Below are positions 10,636 to 20,939 of a stretch of 39,211 bases of DNA, one piece after another (position 1 is the stretch's first letter; each line of letters begins with the position of its first letter). Both the position numbers and the translations under genes were made by a program. Below the pieces are notes generated by a model. That model saw only the letters and a program-made list of their open reading frames with translations, was not told where the DNA came from and ran no database searches. The DNA is from Diphasiastrum complanatum (lineage: Eukaryota; Streptophyta; Lycopodiopsida; Lycopodiales; Lycopodiaceae). The DNA is taken from the NCBI GenBank assembly GCA_029204225.1, contig MU835420.1, positions 1 through 39,211 on the forward strand. The letters run 5' to 3'.

Positions 10636-11095
10636 AAAATCATTCATAGCATTTGAAATGAACTATATTCCCCTTCCATCTGTGCATAGGGCTTTGATCT
10701 TTCTTCTTGTTTGGGTTTCAAATAGATGTCTGAATTGTTGAAAATACAAACATGTTTTTGATTTATTCTTGGTGAATACGACAATGGTTCGTTGGGAGAA
10801 ATCGTCAATAAATGTAATGAAATACATCGATCTTTCACATGATGGGGTTTGCATTGGGCCATAGAGATCACAATGAATCAGATCTAGAATGCCTTTAGTT
10901 CTATGAGCTTGGCCTTTGAGAAATCTTGAACTTGCCTGCTTGCCAAGAATACAAGTCTCACAAGTCTATTTAGGTGATGACTTGCTGATGTCTAAGCCTT
11001 TGACAAGATGGTTGCAAAACATATAATATATAGATCTCATATGGAGATGTCCTAGGCATTGATCGTCCTTACGCCTACTATTTGCATATGCAGCA
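10636..11095 (-). pseudogene. Copia pre-integrase zinc finger and integrase core fragment
   Basis: Read on the minus strand, this shows CLGHLHMRSI (pre-integrase), then a single stop, CETCILGKQASSRFLKGQAH, the integrase core start LDLIHCDLYGPM, FITFIDDFS and KIKALCTDGRGI. In copia elements the last block is usually TDGGGEY, so the glycine-glutamate part has changed. Gag, protease, RT and RNase H are missing from this strand. It meets a plus-strand RT fragment at about 11100, so two pol pieces stand head to head. Confidence 0.8.
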
Positions 11096-11112
11096 GCATA
11101 CAGTCTCAAGAT

Positions 11113-12172
11113 CCACATAGTGGATGAAAAGACCACCTTCCTACACGGCGAGTTGAATAAAGAGGTCTATATGGATCAACCACCAAGATTCATCTGCTCA
11201 CGCTTTGCCAACTACGTTTGCCGAATGCAAAGAAGCATATACGGATTGAAGCAGTCTGCCAGGCAGTGGTATAAGAAGAAGGATCACACTCTCATTTCCT
11301 TGGGATTTCAACCATTGATGGTTGACTACAATGTCTATACAAAGGTCACAGATGGAGAAATCATAATCATAGCAGTCTATGTGGATGACACTTTGATCTT
11401 GTCTAGAAGCGACGAGCTAATTGCTCAGGTGAAGCATGATATTTCACAGCATTTTGAAATATCAGACCTAGGGGAAGCAAGATGCTACCTAGGATTGTAG
11501 GTTGTCAGAAATCTTGACGAAGGGAAGCTGTATCTTCACCAGTCAAGATACATCTAGAAAATCATTGATGATTTTCAAATGACAGACTGCAAGGGAGCTA
11601 ATACGCCGATGGTAGATGGAACAGTTCTGACCAAGCAATACTACCTATAGAATGCACAAGAGTAGGAAGCCATGCAGAACGTGCCCTACAAGTTAGGTTA
11701 ATCGGATCACTCATGTACTTGGCTAATAATACATGCCTTGACATTGCTTATGCAATTTTCAGAATGAGCCAGTTTAATATCAATCTAGGCCCTACGCAAT
11801 AGAAGATAGCCAAGAGAATTCTGCAATACCTTCAATAGATGAAGAATTATGGGCCGTGTTTCTCTCATCATGAAGAATTCCAGATCAAATCCTACAACGA
11901 TGCAAGCTGGGCATCCCTGAAAGATGACTGCAAGAGTGTCTCAGGAGGATGCACAATAGCAGCCAGTGCAGTTGTGATATGGATCAACATGAAGCAGACC
12001 GTAACTGCACAATCATCTTACAAAGTAGAGTATGTTGCAGCAGCCAAGATGACGAACGAGCTTACATGGCTCAAGCAGTTCCTTGACGGACTAGGAGAGA
12101 ACTCCAACAAGCCGCTGCTACTATTCATGGATAACACATCCGCCATTCATCTGACGAAGAATCCAGTGTTTC
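11113..12172 (+). pseudogene. Copia reverse transcriptase and RNase H fragment
   Basis: It starts abruptly within RT at VDEKTTFLHGELNKEVYMDQ, continues with GLKQSARQWY and the active-site YVDD at 11378-11389, and reaches SDLGEARCYLGL. Stops then appear at about 11498, 11554 and 11648, with frame changes between 11640 and 11840. RNase H resumes with NDASWASLKDDCKSVSG and TVTAQSSYKVEYVAAAK, and the piece ends at MDNTSAIHLTKNPVFH. The expected TKHI block is missing because the sequence switches at about 12172 to a minus-strand copia element. No LTR of its own is seen. Confidence 0.88.
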
Positions 12173-13328
12173 ATTTTCCATTTCATTCTTGAACTTGACA
12201 AATGCAACAAACACTTCATCCTTGCTTTTAAGAAGATAGACCCAAGTATACCTACTAAAGTCATCAATGAAAGTTGCATACATCTTTGCCCCACCATTGC
12301 TAGTTGTACTAGAAGAATGAATATCAAAATGCAAAGGTTGAAAAACTTCTTTAGACCTAGAAGTAGACCTAGAATAAGCAAGTCTATGAGATTTGGACAA
12401 GGCACAATGTTCACAAACACTATTGTTTGCAACAAGACTTTTAGGGAGACCAAGAACATGCTCTTTCTTTGCCATTACCTCCAAAAATTTGAAGTTGGGA
12501 TGGCCCAACCTCTTATGCCAAACTTCTTGGTTTGTCAATTGTTTCCTAGCCATACATCCTTCATGCTTAGAGATCACACATTCATCTAGTTTGAAAAGCT
12601 TCCCATGCCTCCTTCCTTGAGCAATCAAGGTTCCACATTTACTTATCAAATAGGCATCTCCAATGAATTGAACATCAAGCCCCTGGTCAACACTAACACT
12701 AAGCAAGTTCTTAGTGATTGAAGGAATGTACAATACATTTTCAAGATTAGCTTTCCTATTTGTTGAAAGAGAAATAGGAATTGTGCCTATGTCTTTGATG
12801 TCACATTGACCATCATTTGCAGTATAAATGATGTTGCTCTCTCCCTCACAAGATAATAAGGATGAAAAGTATTCTTTATGTCTTGTCATGTGAGATGAGG
12901 CTCCACTATCAATCCACCAAGGATCATTTCCATCTATATTTTCAAGAAAGCTTGAAGTCATAACAAGAGATTCAAAAATGCTATCCTCTTCTTCATCTAT
13001 TGCTAGATTTTCTTGCCTCTCACCTTGCTCTACTATTTCACCATCTTTTATGCTTATGATCAATGCATGCTAGATCATCAACTAAGGATTTAACCATCAA
13101 GACATATACATGAGAACTTTCACCCTCTCTTTGCCTACTATAAAATATTTGCCTCCTTAGGGTCAATACCCTAGATGTGGACTTTGATTCAAAGAGATTC
13201 TTCAAGGCATTATATCTTGCACTTTGACACTTACCAACTTCCTTGAAAAGTTCATTGGTAACATTCATTTTAATGATATGAAGTGCCCTTTTAGCCTTCT
13301 TATCATCTTGAACATGGCTGGTTTCCAA
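12172..13328 (-). pseudogene. Copia gag-protease-integrase, 3'-truncated
   Basis: Gag begins within the UBN2 region (AKRALHIIKMNVTNELFKEV) and breaks off near 13040-13070. Its C-terminal part and zinc knuckle are missing. Protease follows (WWIDSGASSHM, residues about 50-60 of the frame starting at 13063), then the pre-integrase finger with WHKRLGHPNFK and CEHCALSKSHR, then the integrase core start with MYATFIDDFSRYTWVYLL. The integrase stops at FKNEMENE, where the sequence joins a plus-strand RNase H fragment. RT and RNase H of this element are gone. Its leader, primer-binding site and 5' LTR lie upstream at 13330-14987. Confidence 0.88.
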
Positions 13329-13937
13329 GCATAGAAAGGAATATTAAGGCACATGCAACACTTTGCACACACTAAGAATGGATGACAAAGTCAAACCAAC
13401 CTAAACACACTCTTGCTTAAGCTCTAAAACTTTCTAGCAAGTGACCAAATCAAGTTATGGTGTAAAGAGTTACTTGCATTCTTAGAAAATGCACAAAGAC
13501 TAGGATGCCAAGAATACCTATAATTGAACAAACTCGATTAACATATGATCAACACACTAAGATATTGATTCAACCTATAGAAACACATGTAAACCACACT
13601 TCTCAAAGTTTATAAACTCCATCAAGTGATAAATACAATCTTTAGAGGTGAATGAAAGAGGACACTTAGGGAATCACAAGACTAGCTTCACTAGCTTGTC
13701 AAATCTTGATGTTTAGATCACTTCACATGAGAATGTTTCTCAAACTGTTAAGAACCTGAAAAACACACTTGCATAGTAGCTAAAACCTTCTAGCAAATGC
13801 TCTTACATGCTCAACAAAGTACACCAAAATTTATGCAAAAGATTGTTGACAATCTGTTCACCCAAAAGGGGATCTTTCATCCAAGTGGAAACTTTGATCA
13901 ACCTTTTGGAAAATTACAAAATCACTCAAAGAATATT

Positions 13938-14040
13938 TGTCATCCACTTAAGAATAATGTTCATCCATTTTAGGAGAGTGTTCATCCACTTAAGGAGAGT
14001 GTTCATCCACAAAGGAGGGTGTTCATCCACAAAAGTGGAG
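13938..14040. repeat. Five-copy 21-bp tandem repeat in the copia leader
   Basis: Units beginning TCATCCACTT or TCATCCACAA recur at 13940, 13961, 13982, 14003 and 14023, i.e. every 20-21 bases. They lie in the untranslated leader between the primer-binding site and the minus-strand gag. The 21-bp period leaves the plus strand open by chance. Confidence 0.9.
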
Positions 14041-14318
14041 ATTGTCAACAATAGATTGAACAGAACATTGTTAGTATTCAATATTCACAAGCCTCACAAT
14101 CAACAAATGATTAGATGTGATGATCTGATCAAAAGTAGCTTCTTATTAGCCTCTGATCTTCAATAGACCTGAAATATGTTTTTGATCCACAAGTTCAACT
14201 CAACAAACAAAGGTTAGTAAGATTTGATCAACAATGCAATGCATAATCATGCTAGAACTTGATCAAACATCCAGATATCACCATAAATAAAAACCTTACT
14301 AAAAATAGCGGCCAGCCA

Positions 14319-14330
14319 GCTCTGATACCA
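14319..14330 (-). other. Primer-binding site of the copia element
   Basis: On the minus strand this reads TGGTATCAGAGC, the standard copia primer-binding site complementary to initiator methionine tRNA. It touches the LTR edge with no spacer. Confidence 0.92.
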
Positions 14331-14987
14331 TGTGAAAAAAGTGGATCTTGAATGGATCTAAGATCCCAAATGTCCTGGCTAAGATCTTTGCACAACAAGC
14401 TACAAAAGCTAGAAATGGCAAAGCATCCTAATGCTACCTTTGATGCACAAGAACTTGAACAAGCATTCTAAGAACTCAAGAAACTATTTAAAGGTACTAA
14501 GGGCGGCCAAAACTAGTAGCATACCAGCCCTACAACATTAGCCTACCACTTTTGGAAAGCACCTAAGACCATACACAAGAGCTTGAAGACAATACACACA
14601 ACAATGCTCACAATGGAGGAAGAAACACTGACAATGATCTATTTATCTCAATGAAACAATACATAAGTTTCTTCAACCTATTTCTCCACAAAATTCAGCC
14701 TAATATAGGTGAGAGAGATGGCTCTCTCTCCTCTCTCTAGAACTTAGGACCCAATTTTAGGACACCAGTAGCCTAAAATAGCCAATTTTGGCATATATGT
14801 CCAAATGACATGATTTTGGAGTCATTTTGAAGGTCCTGAAGTTTGACACTTTTTTAATATGAAATATATACTAAAATGAAAGTATCTAGACCTCTTCCAC
14901 ACGTGAGAAAGGTTAGATCCAAAACTATGTGCCAAAACTACCAAATTTGGCCTAAAACTAGTCAAGGAAATGTTGACAATTTTCACA
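14331..14987 (-). repeat. 5' LTR of the minus-strand copia element (657 bp)
   Basis: The inner edge is fixed by the adjacent primer-binding site. The plus-strand sequence starts TGTGAAAA (14331) and ends TTTCACA (14987), giving the expected inverted ends. The outer flank begins ATATT, a candidate half of a 5-bp target duplication. The 3' LTR is not present because the element is cut off at 12172. A GA/TC-rich patch lies near 14710-14750. Confidence 0.88.
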
Positions 14988-15069
14988 ATATTTACAACTG
15001 AATCCAGTGCCGCAATGTCTACATTTTCAGAAGAAGGAATTGCTTGGATATCCATCCTCCTGACTTTCT

Positions 15070-15085
15070 CACTACAAGAGGATGG
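15070..15085 (+). repeat. CACTA transposon terminus 1
   Basis: CACTACAAGAGGATGG begins here, the classic CACTA/En-Spm end. It is followed by CAATAACCAAGGC and a T run, also seen in diverged form after the terminus at 15903. The terminus points rightwards into the TNP2-like gene. No matching CTTGTAGTG end was found in the window. Confidence 0.8.
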
Positions 15086-15232
15086 GCAATAACCAAGGCT
15101 TTTTTTCCAGTAGTATCTACTTGGATGAAATGTATCTTCATTAGAAAGAGAAACAACAATTACATACGCTTTAGTAAGATCAACATCTTGAATCACCCCA
15201 AGAAAAAATGATGTGAGTCACATTCACCGTAC

Positions 15233-15875
15233 CTCACCAAACCACTGATTTTGTAGATTGCACTCCTTAACTCCTCTGTCAAGAACCCTCTCAATACCAA
15301 GGGAAGCAAAAACTGCATGCACAAAAATAATTTGGTCATTGAGATACATATATGCGCAATTAGATCATCAAAAAATCACAAGACATGCTTTAAAATGTAA
15401 TCGACAATGTTGAGGTGGAAGCAACGTCAAAAAAAAATGCCATGCCAACCTGTAAAAGCTTATGCCAATCATGAGACTTTAGTCCACTTAGCTTGGTGTC
15501 CTTTGTGAAGGCACCCTTTAGGCATAGCATGTGTCCTGTCGGAGTTCGAAATGAGGCTATTGCCTTCTTTATAATCGTCTCTTCTCTCCTTGAGAAGATC
15601 CATGGGGCCTTTGGTAGGACAATTGAAGTCCCCATCGTTTGTGGCCATAAATCGGCCATCTTTTCCACTTCTTTTAAGTCATCTCGTGTCTTTTTGATCT
15701 TTCGACCCAGTCAAGTGCTCCCAAATCGTACTCCCGACATTCTTGAATATGTGCGGTGGGTCCAAAAGATGGTTTATCAACAATTCCCTCCAATATGGGA
15801 GTTCATAAAATATTGATAACCTCTTCATGCCGGAGTCGTCCTAGATCTTGATTGGATCTCCAAATCTGAAGCCAA
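15233..15875 (-). pseudogene. CACTA TNP2-like transposase, middle part
   Basis: After a splice acceptor near 15876 (AATATTGTAG) the minus strand reads FYELPYWRELLINHLLDPPH and IFKNV, matching the LPYW...HNLDVMHIEKNV block of plant TNP2 transposases. A one-base frameshift near 15680 precedes DDLKEVEKMADLWP. Next come APWIFSRREETIIKKAI and LSGLKSHDWHKLLQ (start of DUF4218). An intron at 15313-15449 (GT...AG, phase 0) joins this to FLLPLVLRGFLTEELRSAIY. It ends at a donor near 15232. A stop near 15830 and the frameshift make it a pseudogene. The N-terminal and catalytic regions are not present here. In living elements this protein cuts at the CACTA ends. Confidence 0.85.
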
Positions 15876-15902
15876 TCACTTGCCTACAATATTAACAAAC
15901 AA

Positions 15903-15918
15903 CACTACAAGAGGACGG
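15903..15918 (+). repeat. CACTA transposon terminus 2
   Basis: CACTACAAGAGGACGG begins at 15903, with TTTCCAAGGCATTTTTT about 14 bases on, resembling the end at 15070. It lies just beyond the acceptor of the TNP2-like fragment, that is, inside what reads as an intron of that gene, and has the same orientation. This suggests one CACTA element inserted within another. Confidence 0.8.
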
Positions 15919-16021
15919 ATGATTTCCAAGGCATTTTTTGAGTGTTTCTTTGAAAGATAGTTTTTAAAATGAGTCGCGCGGGGAGCGGAATGCTCAAGCC
16001 TCGGGTCCGGTATTTGGCCTC

Positions 16022-16235
16022 GGAATAAGCCTACCAAATTTGAACTTGGTTTTGAAACATTTATAGAGAGAGGGATATAGAGAGGGTTATAAATTCACTA
16101 GCGGGCCTCGAAACATAAATCGGAATACTGAAGCTAATTTGAGAGGTATACCGAGGTTGACGTTGGTATAAGCCTACTAAATTTGCACTTGTTTTTGAGA
16201 CATTTATAGAGAGGGTTATAAAGAGATTCCAGGTG
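16022..16235 (+). repeat. CACTA subterminal direct repeats
   Basis: Two copies about 143 bases apart share ATAAGCCTAC, AAATTTG and ACATTTATAGAGAG (starting 16025 and 16168). Subterminal repeats of this sort next to a CACTA end are normally transposase-binding sites. A weaker relative with GGGCCTC, GAATACTGAA and GAAGCTAAT lies at 21250-21370. Confidence 0.65.
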
Positions 16236-16509
16236 CCAGAGGCATTCCAGGACACTCTGCTAACTGAGGGGAATACCGAGACTGATGAAAAAAGGCCCCT
16301 CATATAAACCACGGTATAAAATAGAATGTAAATGGATCTCACTTTTGGAATTTGTTACCTATCAGTACATTGAATTCCATTTTCTATCAACTTTGGTTGC
16401 CATATGCACAAGTGAATAAAGAAATTTATGTATCACAAAAAAATGATGATCACAAGTGGTGTACTCACATGCATCGACTTCTTGTTCGATGTCAGCTAGT
16501 CAATCAATA

Positions 16510-17207
16510 AAGTGTAATTGCATTTGTGAGCAATATGATTAATATTACAATGAATTGAAATACATCGTATTGTCTCACTCGTTCATTTGGTGGTTCATCA
16601 TTATCATTTGTCGCATCATCATGCGACAAATCCGCCAAACCAAATGAGTCTATCTCTAATTCTACCCAAATATCTCCTATAGCTTCATCAATTAATAAGC
16701 TGATCTTCAAAAGCTAATGGCGACGGTGACGATTGAGATCGTGAAAGTGTGTCGTGTGTCATTGAACCATCCGACAATGATGCATCAAGCTCAACGTCAT
16801 GATCATCCTCTGAAATTGTGTCATTGAATCCATCATCATGATTTTTTTTGTTCTGCCCGACAGGATATTTGAAAATCACGAAAATTTGGCCGGGACAGTT
16901 AAATACAATTTTCGTCCGTCAACCACTGTTACAATTCGTCACAGATGAACACTATTTATTGGGACACATAAGCATTGAAAGCATGCGAAGTCAAAAACAA
17001 CATCTTGACAAAGGGCCATTTTGAGTTCTAATATCTCCTAATGTGGCAACGCCATGTCCTCCACGACATCTCTATCTTCAAAAATTCTTTTACTTCGAGG
17101 AGCGACTTGAATCACGTACCACCATCTGGGATCTGAACGATCGAGGTGAAAGACCACCTGCAATTGACCGATGTTACCATAAACATTGACTCGTAGTTCA
17201 TATCCTC

Positions 17208-17225
<18 letters not shown>
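16510..17225 (-). pseudogene. CACTA TNP2-like C-terminal region (DUF4216-like)
   Basis: On the minus strand at about 17210-17040 the frame reads VYGNIGQLQVVFHLDRSDPR then WWYVIQVAPRSKRIFED. This fits the DUF4216 block of TNP2 transposases (QVFYV.DP...W.VV...PR). After a stop, acidic frames follow, including IDSFGLADLSHDDATNDND near 16620, like the acidic tails of such proteins. In gene direction it leads towards the terminus at 15903, as expected for a 3' end. The upstream transposase core of this copy is not seen; instead the sequence runs into the (AG)n tract and a plus-strand ORF1. The frame is interrupted. Confidence 0.65.
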
Positions 17226-17488
<263 letters not shown>

Positions 17489-17539
17489 TGATGTTTTTTT
17501 CTTACTAATTTTTAAGACTCCCATTAGTTGTCTACAGTA

Positions 17540-18840
17540 TTTATCCCTCTTATTCCATTGCACCCATTATGTCAGATATTGAATCCCCTAATCAGAGGTC
17601 AGGCTATAGTCGTGGGTCATCCTGCCTTTCCTCTAAGAGCAAGAGTGAGCTCATTAGCTACTCTGATCAGATGCCTTCCTCACAGTAGGATAGGGTCTTA
17701 CAGCTCTTGAGGGCGCGAGGCTCATAGCTCCTCTCGATTGGTTGAGTACACATCATTGACCGAGGAGATTCAGTCCACTCCTTGTGTAGACCAGTCACAT
17801 GTTTTTCCTTCTCGTGAGGGTCACTTTGATAAGGGTCACACCCCCACCCATGTCACTATTGCTAGTGATTCCTCCCGACACTCTCTGGAGAGGAGGAGGA
17901 GCCGCCTCGGTGTCTCCTGTAGTGGAGGATATGGCGATGACCCTAACGTGGTCATGAGTCCTGCACATCTGCATAGCACATCTCGTCGTGGGAGTCCCTA
18001 CTTCGAGATACACTAATCCAGAAGACAACACGTACGTCACATGATACTGCAACTCATGCATCTGTCACACCTCAGATTTCCGGCACGCTCACTTTCACCC
18101 CTCACATTTTCGCTCTCTCTGGATCACTGCCACTGAGTCATTTCCTCCTGGCTATACGCCGTGGGGTCACGTTTCACCGTGGGGTTTTCAGCCCACTCCC
18201 ACCTAGTCCCCCCCATATATTCTCCCCTCCATTGGCTATTCTCTCCTTGGTACCCCACAACATCAGTATTCTCCCGTCGGCAGGGCATCTTTTATACTTG
18301 AGGCTACCCAACTAGACACTCTCATGGCTAAGTCTCACATACCGGAGGACACCCCCGTAGACACTCCCAGGGCCACAACGGCACCAGCTGCCATCCCGCC
18401 GTCATATGCAATAGATAGGGATGGTCACATCATTGAGAATAACTATGGTAAGAGGGTCATCACGCGCATGAGAGAGCTCATGTATATCCACTTTCCTAGA
18501 AACATCTTTCATGACTGGCGCGATGTCAGCGATGACCACAAGAATCACATCATTGACCAGCTACGTAGTGAGTTCCCTGTCCCATCCCAAGACATGGAAT
18601 TCGCATAGAAATGGATGAGGAGCCGCATGGGAGTTGTGATGAGCCACCACAAATAGGAAATCCGAGATGCAGTGAAAGCCGAGAGAGGCAGGCCTTCCTA
18701 CGTGGAGAAAGAGGACTGGAAGCATGCGAAGAAAGAGTATTGAGATGATCCAGAACACTTCAAATAGCAGCGAGAGGCACCCAGAGTCCGCCTAGAGACC
18801 ACGGGCGCTTCTCACATGGGCAGTGACAGCTTCACATCAT
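17540..18840 (+). pseudogene. CACTA ORF1-like protein (Transposase_24 type), copy 1
   Basis: The frame is broken into pieces. 17738-18016 reads SLTEEIQSTPCVDQSHVF and a Ser/Arg-rich stretch. 18324-18608 reads NYGKRVITRMRELMYIHFPR then DWRDVSDDHKNHIIDQLRSE. In-frame stops interrupt WMRSRMGVV, RPSYVEKEDWKHAKKEY and REAPRVRLETTGASHMGSDS. The order (DW..V....K..I...L, WM/W...., W....., final GS.SF) matches plant transposon ORF1 proteins of the Ptta/En-Spm Transposase_24 family, thought to bind the element ends. At least four stops make it inactive. It runs straight into a second copy without a gap. Confidence 0.72.
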
Positions 18841-19956
18841 CTCGTTTTGAGGAGATCCAGTCTCCACAACACTTCGACCGAGGTGTTCTCTCTTTTCACA
18901 AGGGTCTATCCGACGGGAGTCCTTCCCCCGCACACTCTAATGTCAATGCCTCTTACCGACATTCCGACCGGAAAAAGAGCAATCATAGGAGGAGTCACCT
19001 CAGTGGCGGCTCCTGTTGTGGCGCTGACACTGATGATGTAGTGCTTCATGTGACCTTGAGTCCAGCACATCCATCTGGCAGGCCTCATCGTATCCTCCTT
19101 ACTTCAAGAAATCCTAACTCAAGAAGCAACGCGGATGGCATGTGATACTTTGACTCATGCATCTGTCACATCTGATTATCCCGACACCTCCACACTCTAT
19201 CCTCATATGATGAGAAAAAGAATTATGTCATTGACCAGTTGTGTAGAGAATTTCTAGTCCCCTCTCCTTATTTGGAATTTGATCGAATATGGATGGGACG
19301 ATGCATGAGAAGCGTGATGAGCACCGTGAATCAGAGATCCGAGATGCGGTGAGAGCTGGAAAATCTAGGCCATACAACGTGCACAAGGATGATTGTTAGT
19401 TTGCAAAGAAAGAATTTTGAGAAGATCCAAATCGTTTCAAGCAACAAAGAGAGGCAGCTAAGAAGCGGATGGAGACAACAGGGCCCTCACACCTGGGCAG
19501 TGGGGCCAAGATTCTTTTCATGCCCATTTCGTAAGTCTCCCCACCCATAAGTTGAACTTGTTTTGGTCATAATTTATATTTTATTTGTGAATTTGTCTAA
19601 ATTAAATTACAATCCCCAATTTGTTGATTCATGCAGAAATCTGTCGTAAAGCGGTCTCCCACAAAAGAGGAGTACAAGTATGCATATTCCAACAACTTGC
19701 AATCATTACTCGAATTATTGGAGAGACAAGGAGTGAGAATTGGCTGGGATGGATATTCTGAGGTATGTATTATAGTTTCAACATATATTTTGACTTCACC
19801 ACATTCATTCGGTCGGACACTCTAACACCATCACTTACAAAATTTACACATCTTTGTTACACGCAGGTATCGTAGTCCCAGTCTCATGCATCGCAGTTAC
19901 ATGAGTCTGATGACCATGGCCAAGACAGGGACGATTCAGCTGGATCTTATAATTAG
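18830..19956 (+). pseudogene. CACTA ORF1-like protein, copy 2 with two 3' introns
   Basis: 18816-19145 (RFEEIQSPQHFDRGV, then a Ser/Arg-rich part with DRKKSNHRRSHLSGG) repeats the pattern of copy 1 at 17750-18000. It is followed by KKNYVIDQLCREFLVPSPYL and a frameshifted stretch with WMGRCMRSVM. The end is better preserved. A donor at 19531 (GTAAGTCTCC) and acceptor at 19628-19636 (TTCATGCAG) lead to KSVVKRSPTKEEYKYAYSNN and GVRIGWDGYSE. A second intron (GTATGT... to CACACGCAG-like, ending about 19866) leads to a short acidic end, HESDDHGQDRDDSAGSYN, then TAA. Frames and a stop near 19875 show decay. Confidence 0.68.
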
Positions 19957-19959
19957 GCA

Positions 19960-20180
19960 TTTTTTTCTGATATATATTTGTAATTCAAACATTTATGTAT
20001 CAATATATATAATTGTTTAAGTTAAGTCCTCTACATGGCTCTTCAATTGTATGTTGCAAAAGAGTACGTTATTGAGAAATTCAAGGTGTTTTTGATCAAT
20101 TCTTCTTTGCTTTTGGATCTTTGTACGTACGCTTTTATTGCAATTATTGTTCTGACCAGCTTTATCACTATACTATATTG
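19960..20180. other. Non-coding AT-rich stretch after ORF1 copy 2
   Basis: No coding content is seen. It presumably contains the transposon 3' UTR. Confidence 0.45.
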
Positions 20181-20189
20181 CTGGTTTTT

Positions 20190-20935
20190 CTGATTACTAG
20201 AAATAGGTCTAGACTAGGTTTCTATAAGAACCACCGGTTCCTATATCAGGTTTTCAATATATACTATTTTTATAAAAAACTAACAAAAAATCATTTCGAA
20301 AATTATTATTGCATACTATGTTAAAATTCGATTACATTATTTATCAAAAGAAATGTGGAAGCCACGTAAAAAAGGTGTAAGTGCACAAAATTTGAGCATT
20401 TTTCCACTTAACAGTTACTCTTGAAAATCTCACACTCTTCAATGTCTATGATATTTTACACACTTCACAGCTAAAAAACTCTAATAAATAAACACTCTAA
20501 AAATATGACTTATATAAAAGCCGCTGAAAAAAAGTCTTGTTACACAATGTCTTAAGTTTTTAGCATTCCACCTACCAGCTAACTACCCATCAACAAAAAT
20601 GATAGCCTTGAAAAAAGTCTTGTTACAATATTGTCTATCTTAACATCCTCTTACTCATCCTACTCATGAATAAATAGTCACTTGCTAAAAGCCCTTAATG
20701 AATATTAGATTATGTAGGGTGAATTCATACTCGGGTTATTCCCCTCTCCAAATGACGGCCGACTGGTTCTCAACCTCAATCCAAGGCTCAAAGGGACCTG
20801 ACGGTTCTCAACCATGGCCGGTTCTTACAAAAGAGCATACCCGCCGATTTTACACAGAAGCCGGTTCGTGAGAAATAGTGTATTCGCCGGTTAGGGTCTT
20901 TAGAACCGGGTTGAAAACCGAAAAAAAAAAATCAA
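20190..20935. repeat. Possible non-autonomous CACTA-like element with CCGGTT motif array
   Basis: ACTAGAAATAGGTCTAG near 20198 resembles the inner part of a CACTA-type end. The block 20230-20935 carries repeated GGTTCT, ACCGGTTC and GCCGGTT motifs: near 20233-20242, then clustered at 20760-20930 on both strands, with GAACCGG near 20910. Such arrays are usual in subterminal regions of CACTA elements. Neither a complete CACTA end nor a target duplication is visible, so the boundaries are guesses. Confidence 0.4.
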
Positions 20936-20939
20936 TACT

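Noticed and set aside
16853-16898. Possible inverted repeat CTGCCCGACAGG / GGCCGGGACAG
   Set aside because: Pairing is poor when aligned; it lies inside the degraded transposase tail.
20121-20324. 67-codon plus-strand frame rich in Tyr and Phe
   Set aside because: AT-rich composition alone explains it; no domain or splice context.
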